A stretch of 64,000 bases of DNA from Streptomyces sp. RB17 (GTDB lineage Bacteria > Actinomycetota > Actinomycetes > Streptomycetales > Streptomycetaceae). Shown here piece after piece: positions 1 through 8,328 of this stretch. The stretch is taken from NCBI RefSeq assembly GCF_009604455.1, contig NZ_WEGL01000010.1, positions 248,001-312,000 on the forward strand, in the 5' to 3' direction. The translations under genes were made by a program, and so were the position numbers. The notes under the pieces are model-generated. The model saw only the letters and a list, made by a program, of their open reading frames with translations. It ran no database searches and was not told the origin of the DNA. Numbering within the stretch: the stretch's first letter is position 1; every line of letters begins with the position of its first letter.

Positions 1-2277
1 CTGCCAGGTGAGGGTCCAGCCGCCGGTCTGGTTGCCGAGGTCGTCGGCGTTGGACCCGGCGACGTACACCTTCTCGCTCTTCTTCAGCGGCAGCAGCCCG
101 CCGCTGTTCTTCAGCAGCACCTGCGACTCGGCGGCGGCCCGGCGGGCGACCGCCCGGTGGGCCGGGGAGCCGATGGCGGCGGCGCCGCTGGTGTCGGCGT
201 ACGGGTGCTCGAAGAGGCCGAGCCTGAACTTCTGGGTGAGGATGCGGGAGACGGCGTCGTCGATCCGCTTCTCGCTGATCCGGCCCGCCTTCACCTCGTC
301 GACGAGCGTGCCGCTGAAGTCCTTGTAGGAGTACGGCACCATCATCATGTCGACGCCCGCGTTCACCGCCGTGCGGACGTGGGTCGCGTAGTCGCCGGGG
401 AGCTGGTCGATGGCGTTCCAGTCGCTGATGACGAAGCCGTCGAAGCCCATCCGGTCCTTGAGCACGCCGTTGATCATGTCGCCGCGGGCGTGCATCTTCA
501 CCGCGCCCTTGCCGTCGCCGACGATGTCGAGCGAGGAGTACGACGGCATGACCGTGCCGATGCCCCGCTCGACGGCGGTCCTGTACGGCGCCAGGTGGAT
601 GTCCTCCAGCTGCTGCCGGGTGACCGTGGTGACACCCTGGTCGACGGTGTAGGTGCCGGTGGTGGAGGAGCCGTAGGCGGTGCCGCCGTCGCCGGCGAAG
701 TGCTTGGCGGTGGCGAGCACCTTGTCGTTCCGGCTCAGGTCACCGCCGTCGGCCCGGCCCTGGAGGCCCTGGATGACGGTCTCCATGGACTGCACGAGGG
801 CGGGGTCCTCGCCGAAGGACTCGTAGGAGCGGCCCCAGCGTTCGTCGCGGCTCACGCACAGGCAGGGCGCGAAGTCCCACGGGATGCCGGTGGCCCGGAC
901 CTCGGCCGCCGTCACCGCCCCTTCCTGGTAGGCGAGTTGGGGGTCACGGCTGGCGCCGATGCCGATGTTGTGCGGCATGATCGTGGCGCCGCTCAGGTTG
1001 TTGTGGCCGTGGACCGCGTCGACGCCGTAGATCAGCGGGATCTGCAGGCGGGTGGCCTGCGCCCGGAGCTGGAAGCCGTCGATCATCTTCGCCCAGGCCT
1101 CGGGCGTGTTGGGCGTGGGCGTGGAACCGCCGCCGGACAGCAGCGAGCCGAGGGCGTACGTCGCGATGTCGCCCCCGCCCCCGACGGCCCCGCGCTCGGC
1201 CTGGGTCATCTGCCCGGCCTTCTCCTCGAGGGACATCCGGGACAGCAGATCGGCGACGCGCTGCTGCACGGGCAACCTGCTGTTCAGGTACGGCAGTCCG
1301 TGCGCGTCGATGACGACCTGCGGGGTCTCGGCGGGGGCCTTGGCGCCGGTGACCGAGAGCTTGACCGGGATGGTCTTCGCGGCTGCGGCGCCCTTGTCCT
1401 TCAGGGTCGGCACCTCGATGGTCCGCGTCGCGCCCGAGGCGGTGCCGGCCGGGAAGGTGAGGGTGCCCTCGGTCGGGGTGTAGTCCCGGCCGGCGGTGGC
1501 GGTGCCGCCCTCCGTCGAGTACGTGACCGTCACCGGGTCGTCGACGGGCCGGTCCCCGGTGGTGGCCAGGGTGACCTCGACCTCTGCGGTGCCGCCCGCC
1601 CTGACCGGGTACACCGGCGCGTCGGTGCCGACGGAGGCGCGCAGCGACTGGTCGGCCTTCCCGTACAGCTCGACGTCGTCCATGGCGAAGTCGCCCTTGG
1701 TGCCGGCCGGGAGCGTGACCGCGTACCCCCACATCCGGGTGAGGCCGAGGACGTGGTCGATGCCGCCGACGGGCTGGTAGTCGGTGCGGTACTGGAAGTC
1801 GGTGAACGGGATCTCGATCTGCTTCCAGCCGGTGAAGTCGTCGGCGAAGGACGTCGTCCAGAGTTCGGAGGCCTCGCCGTTCGCGCCGCCGTCCTTGATC
1901 TCGAAGGCGATCTTCCGGCCGTTGTCCCGGCCCTCCCACCAGAAGCGGATGCCCTGGTGAGCGGACCAGTCGTGGGCGGGCTGGTCGGCGGCGAAGTCGT
2001 GGGTGAAGCCGCCGTAGCCGCTGATGTCGTAGGTGCCGGTGAGGACCTTGGCGCCCTCGGGGGCGTCGGAGCGGTCGGTGAGGTGCAGGGTGGGCGGGTC
2101 GTCGGCGTCGCTGCCCCAGGTGAAGATGCCGTCGGCGGGCTGGGAGGCGAAGGGGACCTCGCCCTCGAAACGGTCGACCGGGGTGGGCGCGGGGTCGTCG
2201 GCGGCATGCGCCGCAGCGGACAGGGGCAGCAGGGCGGCGAGCAGGGCCCCGGACACGAGCAGGGCGGTTCTCGGCAT
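1..2277 (-). CDS. Secreted GH3 beta-glucosidase, 3' end outside window
   Basis: Glycoside hydrolase family 3 exo-enzyme, probably a beta-glucosidase acting on plant or fungal glucans outside the cell. The 759 visible residues begin with a Sec signal peptide (MPRTALLVSGALLAALLPL, cleavage after AHA). A CBM11/CIA30-like jelly-roll domain follows at about 30-170 (FWWEGRDNGRKIAFEIKDGG), then a Calx-beta-like segment near 195-260 (TATAGRDYTPTEGTLTFPAG). The GH3 barrel starts near 290 (LLSRMSLEEKAGQM). The nucleophile is D619 in the motif VISDWNAID. The C-terminal part of the second GH3 domain runs off the left edge. The ATG at 2277 is the only start that gives a signal peptide. It diverges from the GH30 gene, which suggests shared control of beta-glucan breakdown. 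The exact substrate is not readable. Confidence 0.93.
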   Translation of the reverse strand, partial: MPRTALLVSGALLAALLPLSAAAHAADDPAPTPVDRFEGEVPFASQPADGIFTWGSDADDPPTLHLTDRSDAPEGAKVLTGTYDISGYGGFTHDFAADQPAHDWSAHQGIRFWWEGRDNGRKIAFEIKDGGANGEASELWTTSFADDFTGWKQIEIPFTDFQYRTDYQPVGGIDHVLGLTRMWGYAVTLPAGTKGDFAMDDVELYGKADQSLRASVGTDAPVYPVRAGGTAEVEVTLATTGDRPVDDPVTVTYSTEGGTATAGRDYTPTEGTLTFPAGTASGATRTIEVPTLKDKGAAAAKTIPVKLSVTGAKAPAETPQVVIDAHGLPYLNSRLPVQQRVADLLSRMSLEEKAGQMTQAERGAVGGGGDIATYALGSLLSGGGSTPTPNTPEAWAKMIDGFQLRAQATRLQIPLIYGVDAVHGHNNLSGATIMPHNIGIGASRDPQLAYQEGAVTAAEVRATGIPWDFAPCLCVSRDERWGRSYESFGEDPALVQSMETVIQGLQGRADGGDLSRNDKVLATAKHFAGDGGTAYGSSTTGTYTVDQGVTTVTRQQLEDIHLAPYRTAVERGIGTVMPSYSSLDIVGDGKGAVKMHARGDMINGVLKDRMGFDGFVISDWNAIDQLPGDYATHVRTAVNAGVDMMMVPYSYKDFSGTLVDEVKAGRISEKRIDDAVSRILTQKFRLGLFEHPYADTSGAAAIGSPAHRAVARRAAAESQVLLKNSGGLLPLKKSEKVYVAGSNADDLGNQTGGWTLTWQ

Positions 2278-2414
2278 AGACCTTCCCTCGGCTCTCATGG
2301 TTCACTCATGGCTTAGATCATGCCGTGAGTTAACTAACGGCTCCCCAACCCGTCAAGACGGCACGTCAGTTGTGCCTCACCGGTTCTGTCGACCCGAGAG
2401 GAAGGGCGACGCAC
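2278..2414. promoter_or_regulatory. Divergent promoter region between GH3 and GH30 genes
   Basis: This 137-bp gap must hold both promoters. It contains an 8-bp perfect palindrome AGTTAACT (2328-2335), followed at once by a second TAAC, and a direct repeat CTCATGG with 11-bp phasing (2294-2300 and 2305-2311). The palindrome is AT-rich in very GC-rich surroundings and is a plausible LacI- or GntR-type operator shared by both genes. The regulator is not in the window. The GH30 ribosome-binding site GAGGAAGG lies at 2398-2405. Confidence 0.4.
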
Positions 2415-4280
2415 ATGAGGAGTACCCCCCGCACGGTCCGGCTGCTGCTGGCCGGACTGCTCTCCGCCGCCGGCTTCACCGCCGCCGTACCCCCCGCGCA
2501 CGCGGCCGGCGAGCAGGTCACGGCCTGGCTCACCACCACCGACGACTCCGCCGGCCGGCATGTCGTACGCGGTCTGCAGGCCCAGACGCCGTTCGCCTTC
2601 CAGTCCGGCACGAGCGGCGGCGGCACGAACATCACCGTCGACGAGAACACCCGCTACCAGACCTTCACCGGCGGCGGCGCGTCCTTCACGGACACCGCGG
2701 CATGGCTGATGAACAGCAGCGGGGCACTGTCCCAGACGACCCGGGACGCGACCATGCGCAAGCTGTTCTCGCCGACGGACGGGATCGGACTGTCGTTCCT
2801 GCGCAACCCGATGGGCGCCTCGGACCTCGCACGGTACGGCTACACGTACGACGACGTGCCGTCCGGGCAGACGGACCCGTCGCTGTCGCAGTTCTCGATC
2901 GCCCACGACCTCGCCGACGTCGTACCGCTCACCAGGCAGGCGCTCCAGCTCAACCCCTCTCTGACGGTCATGGCCTCGCCATGGACCGCCCCGGCCTGGA
3001 TGAAGGACAGCGGCTCGCTCAACGGCGGCTGGCTGAAGGCCGAGGACTACGGGGCGTACGCCTCCTACTTCGTGAAGTACCTCCAGGCGTACCAGGACCA
3101 GGGGATCGACGTCTCGTACGTCACCCCGCAGAACGAGCCGACCTGCTGCTCCGGCTACCCGTCGATGAGCTGGAACGCGAGCGGTCTCGACTACTTCCTC
3201 AAGAACGACCTGCTGCCGCAGCTGCAGTCGGCGGGGCTGAGCACCAAGGTGCTGGCCCACGACTGGAACTGGGACACCTACGACTCCTACGCGGCCCAGA
3301 GCGTCGACGACCCGGCGATCCAGAACCACCCCAACTTCGGCGGGATCGCCTGGCACGGCTACGGCGGTGACGTGACCAAGCAGACCACCGTGCACGACCA
3401 GTACCCCTCGCTGGACGCCTTCGGCACCGAGCACTCCGGCGGCACCTGGATCGCGAACCAGCAGCGCGAGGACATGTCCAACATCATCGACTACACCCGC
3501 AACTGGGCGAAGTCGGTGACCAAGTGGTCGCTGGCCGTGGACCAGAACGGCGGTCCCCACAACGGGGGTTGCGGCACCTGCACGGGCCTGGTCACCGTGC
3601 ACGACGGCGACGGCGCGAGCGGCACCGTGGACTACACCGTCGAGTACTACGACATGGGCCACCTGACCAAGTTCGTCCGGCCCGGCGCCCAGCGGATCGC
3701 CTCCACGGCGTCCACCACCGTGCCGAACGTCGCCTGGCGCAACCCCGACGGCAGCAAGGCCCTGATCGCCTACAACGACTCCTCCTCGGCCCAGACCGTC
3801 ACGATCGACTGGGGCTCGGAGCACGCCACGTACTCGCTGCCCGGCAAGACCTCGGCCACCTTCACCTGGTCCGGCACCCAGTCCGGCGGCGGCTCGCAGA
3901 CCGGCTCCTTCGTCGGCCTGGCCGGCAAGTGCCTGGACGTGGCGGGCGGTTCGAGCGCCGACGGCACCGCCGTACAGCTCTACGACTGCAACGGCACCGC
4001 CGCCCAGCGGTGGACGGTGATGGCCGACGGCTCGGTCCAGGCGCTCGGCAAGTGCCTGGACGTGACGTCGGGTTCGACGGCGGACGGCGCCAAGGTGCAG
4101 TTGTACGGGTGCAACGGCACCGGCGCCCAACAGTGGTCGTACAACTCTTCGACCGGCGATGTGGTCAATACCGCGGCGGACAAGTGCCTCGACGTGACGG
4201 ACAACTCGTCGGCGAACGGGGCACGGGCACAGATCTGGTCGTGCACGGGGGCCGCGAACCAGAAGTGGCACCTGCAGTAG
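2415..4280 (+). CDS. Secreted GH30 glycoside hydrolase with ricin-B (CBM13) domain
   Basis: A 621-aa extracellular beta-glycanase of family GH30, similar to glucosylceramidase-type or endo-beta-1,6-glucanase enzymes. The Sec signal peptide ends at PAHAA. The (beta/alpha)8 barrel covers about 50-400, with acid/base E241 in TPQNEP and nucleophile E339 in FGTEHSGG. A beta-sandwich follows to about 490. A Gly/Ser linker leads to a C-terminal ricin-B lectin domain with three repeats (KCLDVAGGSSADGTAVQLYD and two more) and QxW motifs. The ATG at 2415 is chosen for its GAGGAAGG site and the signal peptide; an in-frame upstream extension from 2370 would destroy the signal. It is divergent from the GH3 gene, so the pair could release and then hydrolyse beta-linked glucans, for example from fungal walls. 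Substrate specificity is inferred only. Confidence 0.93.
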   Translation: MRSTPRTVRLLLAGLLSAAGFTAAVPPAHAAGEQVTAWLTTTDDSAGRHVVRGLQAQTPFAFQSGTSGGGTNITVDENTRYQTFTGGGASFTDTAAWLMNSSGALSQTTRDATMRKLFSPTDGIGLSFLRNPMGASDLARYGYTYDDVPSGQTDPSLSQFSIAHDLADVVPLTRQALQLNPSLTVMASPWTAPAWMKDSGSLNGGWLKAEDYGAYASYFVKYLQAYQDQGIDVSYVTPQNEPTCCSGYPSMSWNASGLDYFLKNDLLPQLQSAGLSTKVLAHDWNWDTYDSYAAQSVDDPAIQNHPNFGGIAWHGYGGDVTKQTTVHDQYPSLDAFGTEHSGGTWIANQQREDMSNIIDYTRNWAKSVTKWSLAVDQNGGPHNGGCGTCTGLVTVHDGDGASGTVDYTVEYYDMGHLTKFVRPGAQRIASTASTTVPNVAWRNPDGSKALIAYNDSSSAQTVTIDWGSEHATYSLPGKTSATFTWSGTQSGGGSQTGSFVGLAGKCLDVAGGSSADGTAVQLYDCNGTAAQRWTVMADGSVQALGKCLDVTSGSTADGAKVQLYGCNGTGAQQWSYNSSTGDVVNTAADKCLDVTDNSSANGARAQIWSCTGAANQKWHLQ

Positions 4281-4289
4281 GGCGCCCTG

Positions 4290-4310
4290 CCAGGGGGCTC
4301 CGCCCCCTGG
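4290..4310. terminator. Hairpin after the GH30 gene
   Basis: A 9-bp perfect stem (4290-4298 with 4302-4310) and a 3-nt loop begin 10 bp after the GH30 stop. There is no T-run. The same GGGGGCTCCGCCCCC core is a recurrent palindromic repeat downstream of Streptomyces genes; a near copy lies at about 60468-60495 in this window. Confidence 0.6.
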
Positions 4311-4393
4311 CCCCCCGGGCCCATGCGGTTCGGTCGGCCGAAACACGGGCTCGTCGTGCTGCGTTTCCGGCGGCCGCGGCACATGGTAGGGGT

Positions 4394-4993
4394 ATGACCA
4401 CACCGCAGGATCTGTTCCTCGTCAGCCTCGACGTGCCCGGCGAGCACCCCGTAGAAGCGGGCGATCTGTCGCTGGCGCTCGCGGGGGCCGAGCTGATCGA
4501 CCTTCTCGGGGCACGGGCGCTCACTCTGGAGGGTGAGCGCATCGTGCCGGGTCCCGTGCTGACCACGGGTGACCGGATGCTGGACGAGGCCGGGACGGCG
4601 CTCGTGCGCAAGGAACCGTACGAGACGGTCGAGGACTGGCTGTGGCGCCGGGGGGAGGGGCTGGCCACGGCCTACCGCGACGTCCTGGACGCCGAGGGGA
4701 AGCTCTCCGGGAAGCGGCACCGCTGGCCGCACCGGGCGGACAAGGCGGCGGCCGCCGACACCCCGGCCCGCCGGCACGCCGCCGACCGCTGGTGGTCCCG
4801 CGAGCCGGTCCTCGCCGGGCTCGCCGCCACCCTGGGCATCCAGGGCGAACGGCCGCCCGAGGAGGAGCCCGGGGAGGAGGCGGTGGTCACCGTTGTGGTG
4901 ACGGTCGGCGACGCGGTGACGGAACTGGGGGCCGTGCGGGAGCGGCGGCGCATCGAGAACGCGGCATTCGACAACATCTGGCGCGCGCCCTAG
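4394..4993 (+). CDS. GPP34 (GOLPH3/Vps74-like) family protein
   Basis: A 199-aa cytosolic protein. The opening TPQDLFLVSL, the repeated LSLALAGAELIDLL pattern and the closing region IENAAFDNIWRAP match the GPP34 family, whose eukaryotic members (GOLPH3/Vps74) bind phosphatidylinositol-4-phosphate on Golgi membranes. Streptomycetes carry several bacterial versions of unknown role, and I infer no specific function here. The ATG at 4394 overlaps no other gene and follows a GGTAGGGGT site. A short acidic insert (about 155-165, PPEEEPGEE) is probably a surface loop. The gene stands alone between the GH30 gene and the opposing cimA. Confidence 0.8.
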   Translation: MTTPQDLFLVSLDVPGEHPVEAGDLSLALAGAELIDLLGARALTLEGERIVPGPVLTTGDRMLDEAGTALVRKEPYETVEDWLWRRGEGLATAYRDVLDAEGKLSGKRHRWPHRADKAAAADTPARRHAADRWWSREPVLAGLAATLGIQGERPPEEEPGEEAVVTVVVTVGDAVTELGAVRERRRIENAAFDNIWRAP

Positions 4994-5013
4994 CGCTCCG
5001 CTCGGGGGCGCTG

Positions 5014-6624
5014 CTACTCCGCCGGTTCCACCCCCGCCCGCAGCAGCCCGTACGTGTACGCGTCCTCCAGCGCCTGCCACGACGCGGCGATGACGTTCTC
5101 CGCCACGCCGACCGTGGACCACTCGCCGGAGCCGTCGGAGGTGGAGATCAGGACGCGGGTGGTGGAGGAGGTGCCGTGCACGCCCTCCAGGATGCGGACC
5201 TTGTAGTCGACCAGGTCCAGCTTGGCGAGCTGCGGGTAGATCTTCTCCAGGGCGACGCGCAGCGCGCGGTCGAGGGCGTTGACCGGGCCGTTGCCCTCCG
5301 CCGTGGCGACGATCCGCTCGCTCTTGGCCCACAGCTTCACCGTGGCCTCGTTGGCGTGGGTGCCGTCGGGGCGGTCCTCGACGATGGCCCGCCAGGACTC
5401 CACGTCGAAGTACTTCAGCGGGCGGCCCTCGACCTCGGCCCGCAGCAACAGCTCGAAGCTCGCGTCGGCCGCCTCGTAGGTGTAGCCCTTGAGTTCGCGC
5501 TCCTTCACCCGCTCGACCACCCGGCCGACCAGTTCCCGGTCGCCGCCGAGGTCGATGCCGAGCTCCTTGCCCTTGAGCTCGACCGAGGCGCGGCCCGCCA
5601 TGTCGGACACCAGCATGCGCATGGTGTTGCCGACCAGCTCGGGGTCGATGTGCTGGTACAGGTCCGGGTCGACCTTGATCGCGGAGGCGTGCAGTCCGGC
5701 CTTGTGCGCGAAGGCCGACACGCCCACGTACGGCTGATGGGTGGAGGGCGTGAGGTTGACGACCTCGGCGATGGCGTGCGAGATCCGGGTCGTCTCGCGG
5801 AGCTTGCCCTCGGGCAGCACCTGCTTGCCGTACTTCAGCTCCAGGGCGGCGACGACCGGGAAGAGGTTGGCGTTGCCGACGCGCTCGCCGTAGCCGTTGG
5901 CGGTGCACTGGACGTGGGTCGCGCCCGCGTCGACGGCGGCGAGGGTGTTGGCGACCGCGCAGCCGGTGTCGTCCTGGGCGTGGATGCCGAGCCGGGCGCC
6001 GGTGTCGGCGAGGACGGTGGCGACGACGGCGTGGACCTGGGCGGGCAGCATGCCGCCGTTGGTGTCGCACAGGACGACGACGTCGGCACCGGCCTCCGCC
6101 GCCGTACGGACGACGGCCTTGGCGTACTCGGGGTTGGCGCGGTAGCCGTCGAAGAAGTGCTCGCAGTCCACGAAGACCCGGCGGCCCTGGTCCTTCAGGT
6201 AGGACACCGTGTCGCGGACCATCTCCAGGTTCTCGTCGAGCGTGGTGCGCAGCGCCAGTTCCACATGCCGGTCGTGCGACTTGGCGACCAGGGTGATCAC
6301 CGGGGCGCCCGACTGGAGGAGGGCCTTGACCTGCGGGTCCTCGGCGGCTTTGGCGCCGGCGCGGCGGGTGGCGCCGAAGGCGACCAGCTGGGCGTGCTTG
6401 AAGTCGATCTCCGCCTGCGCGCGGGCGAAGAACTCGGTGTCACGGGGGTTCGCGCCGGGCCAGCCGCCCTCGATGAAGCCGACGCCGAAGTCGTCCAGGT
6501 GCCGTGCGATGGCGAGCTTGTCCGCGACGGTGAGGTTGATTCCCTCGCGCTGCGCGCCGTCGCGCAGCGTGGTGTCGAAGACGTGGAACGAGTCGTCGAG
6601 CTCGCTGGTTGCCGTCTCGGTCAT
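5014..6624 (-). CDS. cimA: (R)-citramalate synthase
   Basis: A 536-aa enzyme that condenses pyruvate and acetyl-CoA to (R)-citramalate, giving a threonine-independent route to 2-oxobutyrate and isoleucine. The N-terminal DRE-TIM barrel has the signature FDTTLRDGAQREGINLT near residue 15, the metal and substrate motif IHAQDDTGCAVANTLAAVDA, and HASAIKVDPDLYQHI. The C-terminal LeuA-like allosteric dimer domain occupies about 400-536. It is CimA rather than LeuA because its length and motifs match the AksA/CimA-type subgroup annotated in Streptomyces. The ATG at 6624 has an AGGAG site at 8-9 nt. An attenuator lies upstream (see 6735-6851). It is transcribed separately from the symporter gene, with 285 bp between them. 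Confidence 0.93.
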   Translation of the reverse strand: MTETATSELDDSFHVFDTTLRDGAQREGINLTVADKLAIARHLDDFGVGFIEGGWPGANPRDTEFFARAQAEIDFKHAQLVAFGATRRAGAKAAEDPQVKALLQSGAPVITLVAKSHDRHVELALRTTLDENLEMVRDTVSYLKDQGRRVFVDCEHFFDGYRANPEYAKAVVRTAAEAGADVVVLCDTNGGMLPAQVHAVVATVLADTGARLGIHAQDDTGCAVANTLAAVDAGATHVQCTANGYGERVGNANLFPVVAALELKYGKQVLPEGKLRETTRISHAIAEVVNLTPSTHQPYVGVSAFAHKAGLHASAIKVDPDLYQHIDPELVGNTMRMLVSDMAGRASVELKGKELGIDLGGDRELVGRVVERVKERELKGYTYEAADASFELLLRAEVEGRPLKYFDVESWRAIVEDRPDGTHANEATVKLWAKSERIVATAEGNGPVNALDRALRVALEKIYPQLAKLDLVDYKVRILEGVHGTSSTTRVLISTSDGSGEWSTVGVAENVIAASWQALEDAYTYGLLRAGVEPAE

Positions 6625-6734
6625 GGTCTCAAGGCTCCTGTTGTGGATCTTCGGTCTTACCGGAATGACCGGCTCCACCGTCCCCCCAATGGTCCCTCGC
6701 GCTCCGTTGCCGGCTGCAGGTGGGCCGGAAAACG

Positions 6735-6760
6735 AAAAAACCCCTCGCGGGTGCGAGAGG
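6735..6760 (-). terminator. Attenuator terminator upstream of cimA
   Basis: Read on the minus strand, an 8-bp stem CCTCTCGC/GCGAGGGG with an ACCC loop is followed by six T residues: a textbook intrinsic terminator, but placed 110 nt before the cimA start. Its loop and 3' arm include CACCCGC (6747-6753), which is exactly complementary to GCGGGTG (6790-6796) just upstream in the transcript. The two foldings are therefore mutually exclusive, as expected of a terminator/antiterminator pair. Confidence 0.85.
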
Positions 6761-6789
6761 TCTGCGCGCGGGTCGAGGACGACGGTGGC

Positions 6790-6814
6790 CACCCGCACCT
6801 GGTCGTACGAGGTG
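6790..6814 (-). promoter_or_regulatory. Pause hairpin and antiterminator arm in the cimA leader
   Basis: On the minus strand, CACCT (6810-6814) can pair with AGGTG (6796-6800) around a self-complementary TCGTACGA, forming an early hairpin just after the leader-peptide stop codon. The segment GCGGGTG (6790-6796) overlapping its end can instead pair with CACCCGC inside the terminator. This is the 1:2 versus 2:3 versus 3:4 arrangement of ribosome-mediated attenuators. Confidence 0.65.
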
Positions 6815-6815
6815 G

Positions 6816-6851
6816 TCACTGCGGACCGGCGCGCCTGCTGCCAATAATCAT
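6816..6851 (-). CDS. cimA leader peptide MIIGSRRAGPQ
   Basis: An 11-codon reading frame 228 nt upstream of cimA encodes M-I-I-G-S-R-R-A-G-P-Q. Codons 2 and 3 are both ATT, a rare isoleucine codon in this genome, and isoleucine is the end product of the citramalate pathway. The stop falls immediately before the pause hairpin. Position, codon content and the downstream terminator all fit ribosome stalling when Ile-tRNA is scarce. No clear Shine-Dalgarno site precedes it; it may be leaderless, as the ilvB leader appears to be. No experimental support is visible. Confidence 0.65.
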   Translation of the reverse strand: MIIGSRRAGPQ

Positions 6852-6909
6852 GGCGAACGAGAGCACGGGGGCAGTCTGGCACAATCCCGCCCCCGACTCG
6901 CCGTCCGTC

Positions 6910-8211
6910 TCAGGATGCGGGCGTCAGACTGGAATCCGCGCGGTCCCTCACCCGGGCGAGGTCCAGGTCCTTCGTCTCCCGCATGGTGACGTACACCACG
7001 AGCGACACGGCGGCGCAGCCCGCCACGTACCAGGAGAAGCCGGACTCGATCCCGGCCTTCTTGAACCACAGGGCGACGTATTCCGCGGTACCGCCGAACA
7101 GGGCGTTGGCGAGGGCGTACGGCAGGGCCACGCCCAGGGCGCGGATGCCGGTCGGGAACAGCTCGGCCTTCACGCAGGCGTTGATCGAGGTGTAGCCGGT
7201 GACGACGACCAGCGCGAGCAGGGCGAGACCGAGGGCCGGCCAGAAGCTGCCCGCGTGCTTGAGGAGGGTCATGATCGGCACGGTGAGGACGGTGGAGCCG
7301 ACCGCGAAGGTGATCAGCAGCGGGCGGCGGCCGATCCGGTCCGACAGGGCGCCGGCGAGCGGCTGGAGTGCGGCGAAGACGATCAGCGCGGTGAAGGACA
7401 CGAGCGTCGCCGTCTCCTTGGACAGTCCGGCCGAGTTGGAGAGGTACTTCGTCAGATAGGTGGTGTACGTGTAGTACGCGACCGTGCCGCCCATGGTGAG
7501 GGCGATGACCAGGAACGCCTCCCGCCGGTGCTGCCACAGGGCCCGCAGGGTGCCGCGCTCCTCGGCGTGTGCGGCGTCCTCCTCGTACAGCTCGGTCTCC
7601 AGCATGCTGCGGCGCAGATAGAGGACGACGGCGGCGCCGAGCGCGCCGACGACGAACGGGATCCGCCAGCCGTAGCTGTGCAGCGCGCTGTCGGACATGG
7701 TCCGCTGGAGGATGATCTGCAGCCCGAGGCCGATGATCTGGCCGGCGGTCATGGAGACGTACTGGAAGCTGGAGGCGAACCCGCGCCGCTTCGGGTCGGA
7801 CGCCTCGGTCAGATAGGTGGCGCTGGCCGCGTACTCGCCGCCGACCGACAGTCCCTGCAGCAGCCGGGCGACGAGCAGCACGAGCGCGCCGCCGTAGCCG
7901 GCGACCGCGTAGGTCGGCGCGACGGCGATGAGGATCGCGGACGCCGACATCAGCGTGACGGTCAGCGTCAGCGCCGCCTTACGGCCCTTGCGGTCACCGA
8001 CCCTGCCCAGCAGCCAGCCGCCCACGGGGCGCATGAAGAACCCGACGGCGAAGATGCCGGCGGTGTTCATCAGCTGGGCGGTGGGGTTCCCGCTCGGGAA
8101 GAACGCGCCGGCGAAGTAGGTGGCGAAGCTCGCGTACACGAACCAGTCGAACCACTCGACCATGTTGCCCGCCGAGCCGACCCAGATCTTCTTCCAGTGT
8201 TGTCGTCCCAT
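6910..8211 (-). CDS. MHS-family metabolite:H+ symporter (MFS)
   Basis: A 433-aa inner-membrane transporter of the metabolite:proton symporter subfamily of the major facilitator superfamily (relatives of KgtP, ProP and ShiA). Twelve hydrophobic segments are visible. The family features include GNMVEWFDWFVYASFATYF in TM1, the loop 2-3 motif GRVGDRKGRKAAL, the TM4-TM5 signature RLLQGLSVGGEYAASATYL and the second-half motif LSDRIGRRP. The subfamily imports carboxylates, compatible solutes or amino acids; the substrate here cannot be read. The ATG at 8211 lies 117 bp after the TetR gene on the same strand, so that regulator is the obvious candidate controller. Confidence 0.88.
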   Translation of the reverse strand: MGRQHWKKIWVGSAGNMVEWFDWFVYASFATYFAGAFFPSGNPTAQLMNTAGIFAVGFFMRPVGGWLLGRVGDRKGRKAALTLTVTLMSASAILIAVAPTYAVAGYGGALVLLVARLLQGLSVGGEYAASATYLTEASDPKRRGFASSFQYVSMTAGQIIGLGLQIILQRTMSDSALHSYGWRIPFVVGALGAAVVLYLRRSMLETELYEEDAAHAEERGTLRALWQHRREAFLVIALTMGGTVAYYTYTTYLTKYLSNSAGLSKETATLVSFTALIVFAALQPLAGALSDRIGRRPLLITFAVGSTVLTVPIMTLLKHAGSFWPALGLALLALVVVTGYTSINACVKAELFPTGIRALGVALPYALANALFGGTAEYVALWFKKAGIESGFSWYVAGCAAVSLVVYVTMRETKDLDLARVRDRADSSLTPAS

Positions 8212-8261
8212 GCGGCGTTACTTGCCCTGCGACGGAGGAAACGATTCCTTTACCCATGCAG

Positions 8262-8327
8262 CCGACGGCGCGGGGAGCGCCCCAAAGGGGCGCGGGGAAC
8301 TGCGCGACCAGCCACGACGGCGCGGCG
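8262..8327. repeat. Streptomyces palindromic repeat (REP-like)
   Basis: It contains a 7-bp perfect hairpin GCGCCCC-AAA-GGGGCGC (8277-8293) followed by GGGGAACTGCGCGACCAGCC, a block I recognise as a very common dispersed intergenic sequence in Streptomyces. The sub-block GACGGCGCGG occurs twice inside it. It sits directly after the TetR stop codon on the minus strand and probably doubles as that gene's terminator. Confidence 0.6.
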
Positions 8328-8328
8328 G

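Noticed and set aside
157..2316. 719-aa plus-strand reading frame opposite the GH3 gene
   Set aside because: Low-complexity Val/Gly/Asp/Arg translation antisense to an obvious GH3 enzyme.
6625..6734. Further short frames between the cimA attenuator and cimA
   Set aside because: They lack start signals and overlap the T-run terminator; the interval is best read as untranslated leader.
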